Part shown: positions 1 to 9,042 of the stretch, piece after piece
How positions within the stretch are numbered: the stretch's first letter is position 1
How the letters are laid out: the number at the start of each line of letters is the position of its first letter
Source of the DNA: an uncultured Prevotellaceae bacterium
GTDB taxonomy: Bacteria; Bacteroidota; Bacteroidia; Bacteroidales; Bacteroidaceae
Assembly (NCBI GenBank): GCA_947304115.1
Contig: CAMZAE010000021.1
Location: forward strand, 1 to 32,763
Direction of reading: 5' to 3'
DNA: 32,763 nt
The notes under the pieces: model-generated
Told to the model about the DNA's origin: nothing
Seen by the model: the letters and a program-made list of their open reading frames with translations, nothing else
The model's database searches: none
Made by a program: the position numbers and the translations under genes

Positions 1-52
1 GAGCACGTGATTTGTAATCTCGGGGTCGTTGGTTCGAATCCGACAAGAGGCT
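1..52 (+). tRNA. tRNA-Thr (anticodon UGU), 3' part only
   Basis: The window opens inside a tRNA. The anticodon arm is CGTGA-TTTGTAA-TCTCG, which places TGT at the anticodon and predicts threonine, decoding ACA and related codons. The T arm is GTTGG-TTCGAAT-CCGAC, and the acceptor 3' strand AAGAGGC is followed by a discriminator T. CCA is not encoded. The anticodon stem has a T-T mismatch at its middle pair. The 5' acceptor strand and D arm lie outside the window, so completeness cannot be judged. Confidence 0.9.
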
Positions 53-101
53 CATCGGATAGACGAAGTCAATTCGGTTCCGCAGGCGAAACAACGCATT
101 T

Positions 102-125
102 AGAGAGTTCAGTAAAGGACTCTCT
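102..125 (+). terminator. Possible terminator after the tRNA
   Basis: AGAGAGT (102-108) pairs perfectly with ACTCTCT (119-125) across a 10-base loop, and the stem is followed by a mixed T-rich stretch rather than a clean T run. The position, about 50 bases after the tRNA 3' end, suits transcript termination. The stem is short, so this is tentative. Confidence 0.4.
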
Positions 126-308
126 TTATGTGTTTAATGGTCAGGCATTCAAACACAAAAAGTCAGAATGCAAAAACAAACCCAAAAGGAAGAATTCCTG
201 AAGAGGACTCTGCCACAAATCATGTATAGTCAACATGGCAGGAACGTCATATAATATTAAAGAAACAAAAAAATGATTGAAATGAGCCAATGAGTAACAA
301 ACTTTTTG

Positions 309-316
309 TACCTTTG
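309..316 (+). promoter_or_regulatory. Promoter -7 box for yraN
   Basis: TACCTTTG followed by C matches the Bacteroidetes TAnnTTTG -7 consensus and lies 70 bases before the yraN start. No TTTG is present at the expected -33 distance, so only half of the promoter is supported. Confidence 0.5.
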
Positions 317-385
317 CAGTGCAGACTTTAAGTGGTATTGTTATAGTTTTTTATATATTTTTAGCATTGTCTTCTATATATAGTT

Positions 386-760
386 ATGGCCACTCATAAT
401 GATTTGGGACACAGAGGCGAGGACATGGCTGCGGAATATCTGCAGCAGCATGGATATTATATTTTGGACCGTAATTGGACAAATAAAGGGCGAAAAGAGA
501 TAGATATCATTGCACTGAAAGATGACATTGTGGTTTTTGTGGAGGTCAAGACACGTAAGGCTGGTTCTTTAGTCACGCCTATTGATGCAGTTGACAGCAG
601 GAAACAACATCGGGTATGTTTGGCTGCAGATTCTTATCTTAAGACGAATCGTATCGATTTTCGCTGCCGTTTCGATATTATAGGGATTATCTATAACGAA
701 GAAGCAAGTAGAATAGAACATATTGAAGATGCCTTTAGGGTTCGCCCAAAGTTCTACTGA
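386..760 (+). CDS. YraN family (UPF0102) endonuclease-fold protein
   Basis: This 124-residue protein has the UPF0102/YraN layout and length. It shows an N-terminal GxxGEDxAAEYL helix (residues 8-19), a GYYILDRNW strand, the EIDIIA motif (38-43) and FVEVKTR (51-57). The E...EID...EVK pattern is the restriction-endonuclease-like (PD-(D/E)xK) core, and the candidate metal-binding residues are present. The physiological substrate of this family is not established; an action on branched or recombination DNA is often suspected. It is preceded by its own -7 box and separated from parC by a second promoter, so it is probably monocistronic. No signal peptide is present, so it should be cytoplasmic. 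Confidence 0.9.
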   Translation: MATHNDLGHRGEDMAAEYLQQHGYYILDRNWTNKGRKEIDIIALKDDIVVFVEVKTRKAGSLVTPIDAVDSRKQHRVCLAADSYLKTNRIDFRCRFDIIGIIYNEEASRIEHIEDAFRVRPKFY

Positions 761-831
761 ATAGAATAGACAACATATTAGTTATATTGATATGTATTTT
801 TATCTTTCTTCTAAAAGTTTGTTACCTATAG

Positions 832-863
832 TTTGCATGTCTTTGGTAAAAACGCTATCTTTG
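832..863 (+). promoter_or_regulatory. Promoter for the parC operon
   Basis: TTTG (832-835), a 20-base spacer and TATCTTTG (856-863) followed by C give a near-perfect Bacteroidetes -33/-7 promoter. Transcription would start near 870, leaving a leader of only about 20 bases before the parC ATG at 893. Confidence 0.8.
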
Positions 864-892
864 CGAAAAGAAATGGAGAAAAATTATAACAA

Positions 893-3601
893 ATGATAGA
901 TAATGTGAATCCTACAGATGGCATTACACACCATTTGAACCAGATGTACCAAAACTGGTTCCTTGATTATGCATCGTATGTTATATTAGAACGTGCAGTC
1001 CCTCATATCGCAGATGGCTTCAAGCCCGTGCAGCGTCGTATCATGCACTCCATGAAGCGAATGGATGATGGTAAATATAATAAGGTGGCCAATATCGTGG
1101 GCTACACAATGCAGTTCCATCCTCATGGCGATGCGAGCATCAAAGATGCGCTTGTTCAACTTGGGCAGAAGGACTTGCTTGTTGATTGTCAGGGGAACTG
1201 GGGTAATATCATTACTGGCGATGATGCTGCAGCAGGTCGTTACATTGAGGCGCGTCTCTCGAAATTTGCACTTGATGTTGTTTTCAATCCAAAGACCACT
1301 GAATGGAAGTGGAGCTATGATGGCCGCAACAGGGAACCCGTGGCTCTGCCTGTCAAGTTCCCATTGCTCCTTGCCCAAGGTGCAGAGGGTATTGCTGTGG
1401 GTTTGAATTGTAAGATTCTTCCGCATAACCTTGTTGAGATTTGCGATGCAGCCATCAGCTACCTTCATGGCGAGGAATTCCACCTTTATCCTGATTTTCC
1501 GACAGGCGGCAGTATAGATGTTTCGAAGTACAATGATGGTCAGAGGGGTGGTTCTGTACGTATTCGTGCAAAGATTGAGAAGCGCGATAGCAAGACATTG
1601 GCTATTACTGAGATACCGTATGGAAAGACGACTGGTACTGCGTCGAAGCCAAGCACTTTTATCGACAGTATCCTAAAGGCCAACGAGCGCGGCAAAATAA
1701 AGATTCGCAACGTGGAGGATTTAACGGCAGCTTCTGCTGAGATTCTCATTCATCTCACCCCGGGTGCATCCAGCGACAAGACCATAGATGCACTTTATGC
1801 GTGCACGGATTGTGAGATAAGTATTTCACCCAATTGTTGTGTCATCCAAGACAGGAAACCGCAATTCCTCTCGGTCAGCGACGTACTACGCTCAAGTGTA
1901 GATAACACCCTGGCCTTGTTGCGAAAAGAGCGACTTATTCGCAGAGGTGAACTTCTGGAGAGCCTGCACTTTGCTTCGCTCGAACAAATTTTCATTGAAG
2001 AACGCATTTACAAAGATAAAGAGTTTGAAAGTGCGAAGACGATGGATGCCGCTTGTGAGTGGGTAGATGAGCGTCTGACACCTTGGTATCCAAAAATGAT
2101 TCGCGAGGTGACAATGGATGATATTCTGCGCCTAATGGACATCAAGATGGCTCGCATCCTTAAATTTAATAAGGAAAAAGCCGAGGAGAACATTGCCCTG
2201 ATTAAGAAGGAGATTAAGCAAATAGACCATGAACTTAAGAACATGGTTGAAGTCACTTGTGATTGGTTCCGTTTCATAATAGAGAAGTATGGCAATGAGC
2301 ATCCACGGTTGACGGAAATTCGCAACTTCGATACTATCACTGCTGCCAAGGTTGTTGAAGCTAACGAGAAGCTTTATATCAACCGCGAGGAAGGTTTCAT
2401 TGGCACATCACTAAAGAAGGACGAGTTCGTCACTAATTGTTCAGATATTGACGATGTAATCATCTTTTACCGTGATGGAACCTACAAGATTGTCCGCATT
2501 GCAGAGAAGCTTTTTGTCGGGGAGACAGAACGCAGCAAAAAGGAGAATAGGAAAAAGGCTGAGATTATCCATATTTCTGTATTTCGAAAGAACGACGAGC
2601 GTACTATATATAATGTTATTTATCGTGATGGAAAGACTGGGATCAGCTATATCAAGCGTTTTAATGTCACAGCAGTTATTCGTGACCGAGAGTACGACCT
2701 TACTCAGGGCAATGCAGGTTCGCGAGTACTTTATTTTACCGCAAATCCCAACGGAGAAGCAGAAGTGGTTAAGGTAATACTAAAGCCTAATCCCAAACTC
2801 AAGCGCGTTTTCTTTGATGAGGATTTCAGCGATACAGCCATCAAAGGCCGTGGTAGCAGAGGAAACATCCTTACCAAACTTGATGTCAGCAAGATAACCC
2901 TTAAGAGTCTTGGGAACAGCACTTTGGGAGGTCTTAAGGTTTGGTTCGACAATGACATTAAACGTCTCAATTATGATGGGCAGGGGAAATATCTTGGTGA
3001 GTTCGATGGAGCGGACCAGGTGCTTGTTATGCTAAAAGACGGTCGTTATTATCTTACGAACTTCGATATCAATAATCATTATGATGACAACATTTTCCGC
3101 ATCGAGAAGTACGATTCAAGTAAAGTGTGGACATGTATCTATTATAATAGTGACCAAAGCAATTTCCTGTATATAAAACGCTTTCTGTTGGAGGCAACAA
3201 CTCGTATGCAAAGCTTTATGGGCGAAATGCCAGCCGAGAACATTGTCCTTGTCACTGATACGGTATTCCCCAGAGTTCTTGTCACGATGGGCGGCGTAGA
3301 TGACTTCCGCGACCCCATTGAACTGGATGTTGAGCAGTTTGCCCTTATAAAAGGTTACAAAGCAATTGGTAAACGCATCACAACACTGCATATTGCAAAG
3401 GTCGAAGAATTGGAGCCGATAAGGACTCCGTCCCCCACATCCGATGGAGAAGGTAGCCCAGAGAATCCTGAAGGTTCTGATGCTCCTGAAGTCTTTGATG
3501 TGTTGGGAAATTCCACTCCTTCTTCAGAAGATCCTTTTGAGGGCAAGAGCCAACAAGATGTGACAGACGAGATGAATGGTCAGCTTAGGCTTGACTTTTA
3601 A
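893..3601 (+). CDS. parC: DNA topoisomerase IV subunit A (ParC-type)
   Basis: This is a type IIA topoisomerase A subunit of 902 residues, which breaks and rejoins DNA during chromosome decatenation together with an ATPase subunit not in this window. Visible are the N-terminal DGFKPVQRRIMHSM segment (41-54), the FHPHGDAS helix region (75-82) and the AGRYIEARL motif with the predicted catalytic tyrosine at 117. A coiled-coil arm lies around 400-470 and a beta-pinwheel-like C-terminal domain follows to about 830. The last 60 residues are an acidic, Pro/Ser-rich tail ending in GQLRLDF. The position equivalent to the quinolone-contacting serine is Ala81. The gene has its own promoter and leads an operon with the next two genes; ParE is not adjacent. 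GyrA is the alternative, but the divergent arm and the ASIKDALVQ sequence fit the Bacteroidetes ParC type. Confidence 0.9.
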   Translation: MIDNVNPTDGITHHLNQMYQNWFLDYASYVILERAVPHIADGFKPVQRRIMHSMKRMDDGKYNKVANIVGYTMQFHPHGDASIKDALVQLGQKDLLVDCQGNWGNIITGDDAAAGRYIEARLSKFALDVVFNPKTTEWKWSYDGRNREPVALPVKFPLLLAQGAEGIAVGLNCKILPHNLVEICDAAISYLHGEEFHLYPDFPTGGSIDVSKYNDGQRGGSVRIRAKIEKRDSKTLAITEIPYGKTTGTASKPSTFIDSILKANERGKIKIRNVEDLTAASAEILIHLTPGASSDKTIDALYACTDCEISISPNCCVIQDRKPQFLSVSDVLRSSVDNTLALLRKERLIRRGELLESLHFASLEQIFIEERIYKDKEFESAKTMDAACEWVDERLTPWYPKMIREVTMDDILRLMDIKMARILKFNKEKAEENIALIKKEIKQIDHELKNMVEVTCDWFRFIIEKYGNEHPRLTEIRNFDTITAAKVVEANEKLYINREEGFIGTSLKKDEFVTNCSDIDDVIIFYRDGTYKIVRIAEKLFVGETERSKKENRKKAEIIHISVFRKNDERTIYNVIYRDGKTGISYIKRFNVTAVIRDREYDLTQGNAGSRVLYFTANPNGEAEVVKVILKPNPKLKRVFFDEDFSDTAIKGRGSRGNILTKLDVSKITLKSLGNSTLGGLKVWFDNDIKRLNYDGQGKYLGEFDGADQVLVMLKDGRYYLTNFDINNHYDDNIFRIEKYDSSKVWTCIYYNSDQSNFLYIKRFLLEATTRMQSFMGEMPAENIVLVTDTVFPRVLVTMGGVDDFRDPIELDVEQFALIKGYKAIGKRITTLHIAKVEELEPIRTPSPTSDGEGSPENPEGSDAPEVFDVLGNSTPSSEDPFEGKSQQDVTDEMNGQLRLDF

Positions 3602-3613
3602 TAGTTCCTTGCC

Positions 3614-4447
3614 ATGAGACAGGTGTCATTATCCCTTTTAGTCTTGCTCCTGTTGTTTGAATCGACATCATTATATGCAGATCAGACAGCGTTTGAGCCA
3701 GTATCTAAGAGGAGTCCCGTAGCAAGGGCACTTCTCATTGGTATTGGTCGGACAAATCAACTTGACACTTATCTCTCGCCGATGGGATATCGTGGGATGC
3801 AGCTTAGCTTTATGAGCCAAAGCGAGCGTATGACGCATTTATGCAATCGGCAGATATCCTTTCAGAGCACCTTCTATGGTGCCTATACTTCTACGGAAAA
3901 TCCTGCTAATACGGCCAAAAACATAGGTGGTCGTCTTGCTTATGATGCGGGTTGGCATTATCATTATTCGCCTCTGTCAAGTCTTGATTTGAAAGGCGGA
4001 GCATTGGTTGGTGCAGATTTAGGCTTCCTTTATAACAATAGGAATGGCAACAATCCTGCACAAGGTCATTTTAGCGCGGATATTTCTCTTTCTGCTGGGG
4101 CATCCTATTTCTTTCGTCTTTGGAAAATTCCCATGCAGGTTGGCTATCAAGCCGATTTGCCGATGATTGGCCTGATGTTTAGTCCTGAATTTGGCGAGAG
4201 CTACTATGAAATTTCACAGAATGGGGTAGGGCATGACATCATCTTTGCACATCCTGGCAATGCACTGAGTTTTCGGCAAATTCTGACGGTTGATGTTCGT
4301 TTGAAGCGTATCGCGTTGCGTATCGGCTATCTCTTTGATGCTCGCCAGTCACAAGTGCGCAGCCTCAAGTATCATGATGTAAGTCATTCCTTTATGATTG
4401 GTTTTGTGCGACATTTCCAACTGATGAGAATAAAGCGTGAAGAATGA
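3614..4447 (+). CDS. Exported DUF3316-like envelope protein
   Basis: The 277-residue product begins with a clear signal peptide: MRQ, a long leucine-rich core, then a likely cleavage after SLYA (about residue 22). The remainder alternates amphipathic strands with many aromatic residues (for example HYHYSPLSSL, GASYFFRLW, IALRIGYLF), as in a small outer-membrane beta-barrel or a periplasmic beta-rich protein. I recognise a resemblance to the DUF3316 family of Bacteroidales, but the identification rests on overall pattern rather than a diagnostic motif. It starts 12 bases after the parC stop and overlaps the next gene by ATGA, so it is probably cotranscribed with both. No enzymatic residues can be named. 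Confidence 0.7.
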   Translation: MRQVSLSLLVLLLLFESTSLYADQTAFEPVSKRSPVARALLIGIGRTNQLDTYLSPMGYRGMQLSFMSQSERMTHLCNRQISFQSTFYGAYTSTENPANTAKNIGGRLAYDAGWHYHYSPLSSLDLKGGALVGADLGFLYNNRNGNNPAQGHFSADISLSAGASYFFRLWKIPMQVGYQADLPMIGLMFSPEFGESYYEISQNGVGHDIIFAHPGNALSFRQILTVDVRLKRIALRIGYLFDARQSQVRSLKYHDVSHSFMIGFVRHFQLMRIKREE

Positions 4448-5493
4448 AGCGAGAAGAATTTGCTCCCATGCGAAGAACTATGAAATACATCCGTGCCATA
4501 ACGTTGCTTTTAATTGCCATGCTCACTTCCTGTCAGCAGAGCGATTATGACTTCGACGATACGCCTCAGGGTAATCTTGATGCTCTTTGGACGCTTATAG
4601 ACCAACGCTATTGTTTCCTTTCCTACAAGGAGGAACTATTGGGGTTCAAGTGGTCGGAGATTCACGCAAAGTACAGCGCCAAGCTTAACCAGAATATGTC
4701 GCGTGTGCAACTCTTTGAAGTGTTATGTCAGATGGTTTCCGAGCTAAAGGATGGGCATGTCAACATTTCCACAAGCCTCGATTTGGGCAGAAACTGGTCT
4801 TGGAAAGAGGACTATCCGGAAAATCTTGATACAGAACTCCGTGAACAGTATCTTGGGACCGATTATCACATAGGTAGTGGATTGAAATATACTATTCTGC
4901 CAGATAACACGGCATACGTCGTCTATGAGAGTTTTTCTAATACTATCGGTGAGGGCAATCTCAGTGACATGCTTGCCTATCTGCGTTTGTGCAAAGGAAT
5001 GATTCTCGACATCCGTGGCAATGGTGGAGGTGAGCTAACCAATGTGGAGCGTCTGTCGCAACGCTTTACTAACGAAAAGGTGTTGGTGGGCTATATGTGT
5101 CACAAAACGGGAAAGGGACATGATGATTTCTCTGAGCCGAAGGCCGAATATATCAGTCCAAGCAGTAGTGTCAGATGGCAGAAACCTGTTGTGGTACTTG
5201 TAAATCGTTCCTGTTACAGTGCAGCAAACACTTTTGTGCGTAACATGAAAGTTATGCCATTAGTCACAGTCATGGGCGATTGGACAGGAGGCGGTTCTGG
5301 CTTGCCTTTTTCCAGCGAACTACCTATTGGTTGGGGAGTCCGTTTCAGCGCAAGCCCTTCTTATGATGCAGAGATGCAACACATTGAGTTTGGAATTAAA
5401 CCAGATGTTTTTTCCTCGCTGAACGAATCCTTGGCGGCACAAGGAAAGGACTCAATGATAGAAAAAGCCAGACAGATGATAAACGGAGAATGA
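4444..5493 (+). CDS. S41 family peptidase lipoprotein
   Basis: The protein is up to 349 residues long. The reading frame overlaps the previous stop through ATGA at 4444; ATG codons at 4468 and 4480 are alternative starts and would place the signal peptide closer to the N-terminus. A lipobox LTSC puts the lipidated cysteine at residue 30. S41 hallmarks follow: LKDGHVNI (101-108), LDIRGNGGGE (188-197), NRSCYSAANT (254-263) with the predicted nucleophile Ser259, GDWTGGGSG (278-286) and GIKPDV near the end. His105 and Glu315 lie where tricorn-type S41 enzymes place their other catalytic residues. No PDZ domain is obvious. It is probably an envelope-anchored serine protease; the substrate is unknown. 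Its stop directly abuts the stop of the convergent next gene. Confidence 0.87.
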   Translation: MKREEFAPMRRTMKYIRAITLLLIAMLTSCQQSDYDFDDTPQGNLDALWTLIDQRYCFLSYKEELLGFKWSEIHAKYSAKLNQNMSRVQLFEVLCQMVSELKDGHVNISTSLDLGRNWSWKEDYPENLDTELREQYLGTDYHIGSGLKYTILPDNTAYVVYESFSNTIGEGNLSDMLAYLRLCKGMILDIRGNGGGELTNVERLSQRFTNEKVLVGYMCHKTGKGHDDFSEPKAEYISPSSSVRWQKPVVVLVNRSCYSAANTFVRNMKVMPLVTVMGDWTGGGSGLPFSSELPIGWGVRFSASPSYDAEMQHIEFGIKPDVFSSLNESLAAQGKDSMIEKARQMINGE

Positions 5494-6138
5494 TTATTTG
5501 TGCAATTCTTTTCTGCCTCCTTTGATTAGGATGCCACTTTTTAAATGTACATTGGACAAGGTGCTGTTGATTCTCCGTCCGCTGAGGTCGTATATTTCCT
5601 TTGATTGGTCGATGTCCAGAGATGAGGAGGCGATGTTTGTTGGATCGTCTGTTATCAGGACGTTGCCTAAAATCCCTGTACAATAATACGTTTCTGCTTG
5701 GCTGCTGACAAGAAGTGTTTCGCCTACGGTTTCCGCAAAGCAGTCACCAATAGGAGCTGTTTTTGATGCATGCACATGTAAACTCAAGATGGGGCCGTCA
5801 AATCCTTTTATGGATTTGTTGTCTATGGAACTGATAAGAAGTTTGAGATTACCGTTATCAAGAACATTTGTCAGAACCTCATGCCCCGCGGTACGATTGC
5901 GCAGTAGGGTAGAAACAGGATTGTCATCTTCGTCCATAACCACGCTAAGTCCTTCAGGAAGTTGTATTTCTGCTTCGAGGCATGTTAAGTTGTTTGCAGT
6001 GTTCCTTATGCATAACACCAAACTTGACGTTTCGCCAGGCATAACAATCGTGTCATATAAATAGAGAGTGTTATTGTCATCGGCTTGAGCAATGTTGCAA
6101 AACAAGATGGCTAAAAGCAAACTAAAAGTCTTCTTCAT
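5494..6138 (-). CDS. Small secreted protein with cohesin-like strand domain and Prevotella-type C-terminal tail
   Basis: This 214-residue protein has a signal peptide (MKKTFSLLLAILFCNIAQA, cleavage after about residue 19). The middle (about 25-140) reads like a cohesin or Big-type beta-sandwich: VMPGETSSLVLCIRNTAN, then LTCLEAEIQLPEGL and LLISSIDNKS, patterns used by domains that pack as jelly rolls. The end (about 180-214) has IYDLSGRRI, then a glycine strand ILIKGGRKELHK, resembling the C-terminal tails of exported Bacteroidales proteins that are often linked to type IX secretion. No enzymatic motif is visible. It is transcribed alone, convergent with the S41 gene, with a -7-like box just upstream. 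The function is unknown. Confidence 0.75.
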   Translation of the reverse strand: MKKTFSLLLAILFCNIAQADDNNTLYLYDTIVMPGETSSLVLCIRNTANNLTCLEAEIQLPEGLSVVMDEDDNPVSTLLRNRTAGHEVLTNVLDNGNLKLLISSIDNKSIKGFDGPILSLHVHASKTAPIGDCFAETVGETLLVSSQAETYYCTGILGNVLITDDPTNIASSSLDIDQSKEIYDLSGRRINSTLSNVHLKSGILIKGGRKELHK

Positions 6139-6177
6139 AACATTTAGTAAAACATCTCATGTATTTGTTTCCTGTTA

Positions 6178-6185
6178 CAAATATA
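6178..6185 (-). promoter_or_regulatory. Possible -7 box for the small secreted protein gene
   Basis: On the minus strand this reads TATATTTG, a match to TAnnTTTG, 40 bases before the start codon at 6138. No clear TTTG is found 19-21 bases upstream, so support is partial. Confidence 0.4.
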
Positions 6186-6313
6186 CAAACAATTTTCAAT
6201 TTTATACTCTGTCCTGCAGATTAAATCTTTCCTCTTGTCCTAATTTGTAAAATTATCATCTGGTTTTCACTTAATTCATATTCATATTGTGTAGCCTGTG
6301 ACGGTAGAAACGC

Positions 6314-8404
6314 TTATGAAATTTGGCTCCAGTCTTTGTGCTCTTTTCTGAGTTCCTGCAGGTGGTTCCGAAGCAGGGTGTTGTCCTTTGTCTTAAGTTC
6401 GGGGTCGGCATCGAGGACAAAAGATGCCGTGTCGCGTGCCAACTGCACGAGTTGTCCATCGCGTCCGAGGTTGGCAAGCTTGAGGTTGAAGGCGATGCCG
6501 CTCTGCTGAGTTCCTTTTATGTCGCCCGGCCCTCGCAGTTTAAGGTCGGCTTCTGCTATTTCGAAACCGTCGTTGGTTTCTGTCATTATATGAAGGCGTT
6601 TGCGTGTTTCGGCAGAGAGTTGGAAGTTCGATACAAGGATGCAATAGGACTGCTCTGCACCTCGTCCCACTCTGCCACGAAGCTGGTGCAACTGCGCAAG
6701 GCCGAACCGCTCGGCATTCTGTATTATCATCACTGATGCGTTGGGTACATTTACTCCCACTTCAATGACGGTGGTTGCGACAAGTATTTGTGTCTCGCCT
6801 GTAATGAACTTCTGCATTTCGGCATCCTTTTCAGCGGGTTTCATCTTGCCGTGAACCATACCGATTTTATAATGGGGAAAAGTTTCTTTGAGATGGATGA
6901 ACTCATCCTGTACGTTCTTCAGGTCGAGTTTCTCGCTTTCTTTTACAAGTGGGAAGACGAAATATACCTGATGTCCTGCTTCTATTTCCCTGATTACGCC
7001 GTGACGGAGCTTTTCCGGCTGATTGTCGTAAATGTGCATTGTTCGGACGGGCTTGCGTCCTGGCGGCAGTTCGTCTATGACCGACACGTCGAGATCTCCG
7101 TACACCGTCATTGCAAGTGTACGAGGAATAGGTGTGGCGGTCATAACGAGAACATGTGGTGGCAGAGGAGACTCTTTTTGTAGTTTTGCTCTTTGCGCTA
7201 CGCCGAAACGATGCTGTTCGTCGATGATGACAAGACCAAGGTTCTTGAACTGCACGTTGTCCTCGATGACGGCGTGGGTGCCTATCAGGATATTGATGCT
7301 TCCGTCCATCAAACCTGCTTCGATGTCGCTGCGCTTTTTGCCCTTAACGTTTCCCGTAAGCAACTCTGCGCGTACAGGCATATCCTTCAGAAAATCGCGG
7401 AACGTCTGCAGGTGTTGCTCTGCAAGTATTTCGGTTGGAGCCATGATGCAAGTCTGGCAGCCGTTGTCAATGGCAATGAGCATGACCATTAGTGCCACAA
7501 GTGTCTTGCCACTCCCAACATCACCTTGCAACAGGCGGTTCATCTGGTGCCCGCTCTTCATGTCGGCGTGCATTTCTCGTATGACACGCTTTTGTGCTTC
7601 CGTTAGAGGGAATGGCAGGTAGTGATGATAGAAAGTGTTGAAAAGATTGCCGATATGGGCGAAGCGTAGTCCAATGCGTTCTTGCTGTCGCTTTCGTGCA
7701 TAGGACATGATGACGAGCTGGATGAAGAAGAGTTCCTCGAATTTAAGACGCATGTTAGCGGCGCTGAGTTCGTCGGCAGTCGTTGGATAGTGTGCGGCGC
7801 GGAGAGCTTTGTCAAGAGGCATAAGGTGAAGTCGCTCAATGAGATAATCGGGTAATGTTTCAGGTATTGTCCATGACAATTTGCTGAAAAGGGTGCTTGT
7901 GAAACGCTCTATCGTCCTTGATGTTAAGCCCGCCTTTTTCATGCGCTCCGTCGTGGAATAATACGGTTGCATACTCATCTTGCTGAGCGTTGTTGATTCG
8001 GGGTTGTCAAGGTCTGGATGGTTTACGCAAAGTCTGCCGCCATATACGCTCGGACGTCCGAAGAGGATATAGTTCTTCTGCACCTTAACGCTTTGCTTAA
8101 TGAAACGGATGCCTTGAAACCATGTTACATCAAGGAACATCTCTCCGTCCCAGAAGTGGCCGGTCAGTCTGTGCTTGCGACCTTCGCCTGCTTCTTCAAA
8201 ACTTCGGAACTGCCCCATGACCTGTACAAAGGGCATGTCGGTGGTCAGCTCGCGTATCTTGTAGAGACGGCTGCGGTCAATATGCTTGTAGGGAAAGGTG
8301 TATAGGAGGTCGTGCCAGGTCTTGATGCCCAGCTCTGCTCCCAGCAATTTTGCTCTTTGCGGACCGATGCCTGGCAGGTAGGTGATGTCAGCGTCTAAGG
8401 TCAC
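6314..8404 (-). CDS. recG: ATP-dependent DNA helicase RecG
   Basis: This is a 696-residue full-length RecG, the helicase that remodels stalled replication forks and Holliday junctions. The N-terminal wedge domain starts with YLPGIGPQRAKLL (9-21), and an OB-type region with FHVTWFQG-like sequence lies around 80-100. Helicase motifs are intact: Walker A GDVGSGKT (294-301), APTEILAEQH (322-331), DEQH (395-398), TATPIPRT (422-429) and the QLRGRVGRG motif VI near 585. The start is a GTG at 8402-8404 that lies inside the 3' end of ispD, giving a 17-base overlap; the N-terminal sequence matches the family from this point. It is the last gene of the DJ-1 family-ispD-recG operon. Confidence 0.97.
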   Translation of the reverse strand: MTLDADITYLPGIGPQRAKLLGAELGIKTWHDLLYTFPYKHIDRSRLYKIRELTTDMPFVQVMGQFRSFEEAGEGRKHRLTGHFWDGEMFLDVTWFQGIRFIKQSVKVQKNYILFGRPSVYGGRLCVNHPDLDNPESTTLSKMSMQPYYSTTERMKKAGLTSRTIERFTSTLFSKLSWTIPETLPDYLIERLHLMPLDKALRAAHYPTTADELSAANMRLKFEELFFIQLVIMSYARKRQQERIGLRFAHIGNLFNTFYHHYLPFPLTEAQKRVIREMHADMKSGHQMNRLLQGDVGSGKTLVALMVMLIAIDNGCQTCIMAPTEILAEQHLQTFRDFLKDMPVRAELLTGNVKGKKRSDIEAGLMDGSINILIGTHAVIEDNVQFKNLGLVIIDEQHRFGVAQRAKLQKESPLPPHVLVMTATPIPRTLAMTVYGDLDVSVIDELPPGRKPVRTMHIYDNQPEKLRHGVIREIEAGHQVYFVFPLVKESEKLDLKNVQDEFIHLKETFPHYKIGMVHGKMKPAEKDAEMQKFITGETQILVATTVIEVGVNVPNASVMIIQNAERFGLAQLHQLRGRVGRGAEQSYCILVSNFQLSAETRKRLHIMTETNDGFEIAEADLKLRGPGDIKGTQQSGIAFNLKLANLGRDGQLVQLARDTASFVLDADPELKTKDNTLLRNHLQELRKEHKDWSQIS

Positions 8405-9041
8405 TTTGTGTCGTTATCTTGATGTTCTCTCTGTTGCCTTCAACCATCAGGATTTCCTTGTCCATTGCTTCCACTACAGAGGCGTCGTCCGTAAAGGCTT
8501 CCGAATAGGGTTGCCTATAGGCTTCCTTTAGCAGGGCGAGCGGAAATGTCTGTGGAGTCTGCACAAGGCGATATTCATCGCGAGGTCTTGTCATGCTTTT
8601 GCCGTCGGGAAGGATTTGGCGAATGGTCTCAACAACAGGCACGACGGGTACTACAGCCTTTCCTTCTGCTGCCGCGGCATAGCACCTCTGTATTGTTCCT
8701 GCAGACACAAAAGGACGCACACCGTCGTGTACGCCGACCACTGCATCTGCAACTTCTGGCAAAAGCGATAGGCCATTCTTTACGCTGTGGAAGCGTGTCT
8801 CGCCTCCATTGGCAATCAGTTCTGGCGAGTGGAAATCGTACTCCTTGCAGAGTTTATGCCAGTAGTCCTGTTGCAGGACAGGCAGGACGAGTACAATGCT
8901 AATATCCTTGATAGCCTTTCGGAAAGCCTCTATGGTGTGCATCAGTATGGGCTTTCCTTCGATAGGCAGGAACTGCTTCGGTATGTCTCCGCCCATGCGA
9001 AGTCCCTTACCACCGGCAACGAGGATAAGATATGAGTTCAT
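8388..9041 (-). CDS. ispD: 2-C-methyl-D-erythritol 4-phosphate cytidylyltransferase
   Basis: The enzyme converts methylerythritol phosphate and CTP to CDP-methylerythritol, the third step of the non-mevalonate isoprenoid pathway, in the cytoplasm. The 217-residue length is normal. The nucleotide-binding signature VAGGKGLRMGGDIPKQF (8-24) contains the expected glycine loop and lysine. VHDGVRPFV (104-112), the TPQTF segment and DDASVVE near residues 180-190 are also typical. The family name IspD is chosen over TarI/CDP-ribitol enzymes from general sequence and size; the two are related. It begins 9 bases after the DJ-1 family gene and overlaps recG by 17 bases, so all three should be cotranscribed. 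Confidence 0.93.
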   Translation of the reverse strand: MNSYLILVAGGKGLRMGGDIPKQFLPIEGKPILMHTIEAFRKAIKDISIVLVLPVLQQDYWHKLCKEYDFHSPELIANGGETRFHSVKNGLSLLPEVADAVVGVHDGVRPFVSAGTIQRCYAAAAEGKAVVPVVPVVETIRQILPDGKSMTRPRDEYRLVQTPQTFPLALLKEAYRQPYSEAFTDDASVVEAMDKEILMVEGNRENIKITTQSDLRR

Positions 9042-9042
9042 A

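Larger units (their letters stand above)
54..385. other. Intergenic region between tRNA-Thr and yraN
   Basis: No credible gene is seen in these roughly 330 bases. The only reading frame overlaps the tRNA and has no protein-like features. The stretch holds a weak terminator-like hairpin at 102-125, a short CTGCCA/TGGCAG inverted repeat (210-215 and 236-241) with a 20-base loop, and a Bacteroidetes -7 box at 309-316. Confidence 0.6.

Noticed and set aside
7..201. 64-codon frame at the left edge
   Set aside because: It begins within the tRNA and contains no protein-like pattern.
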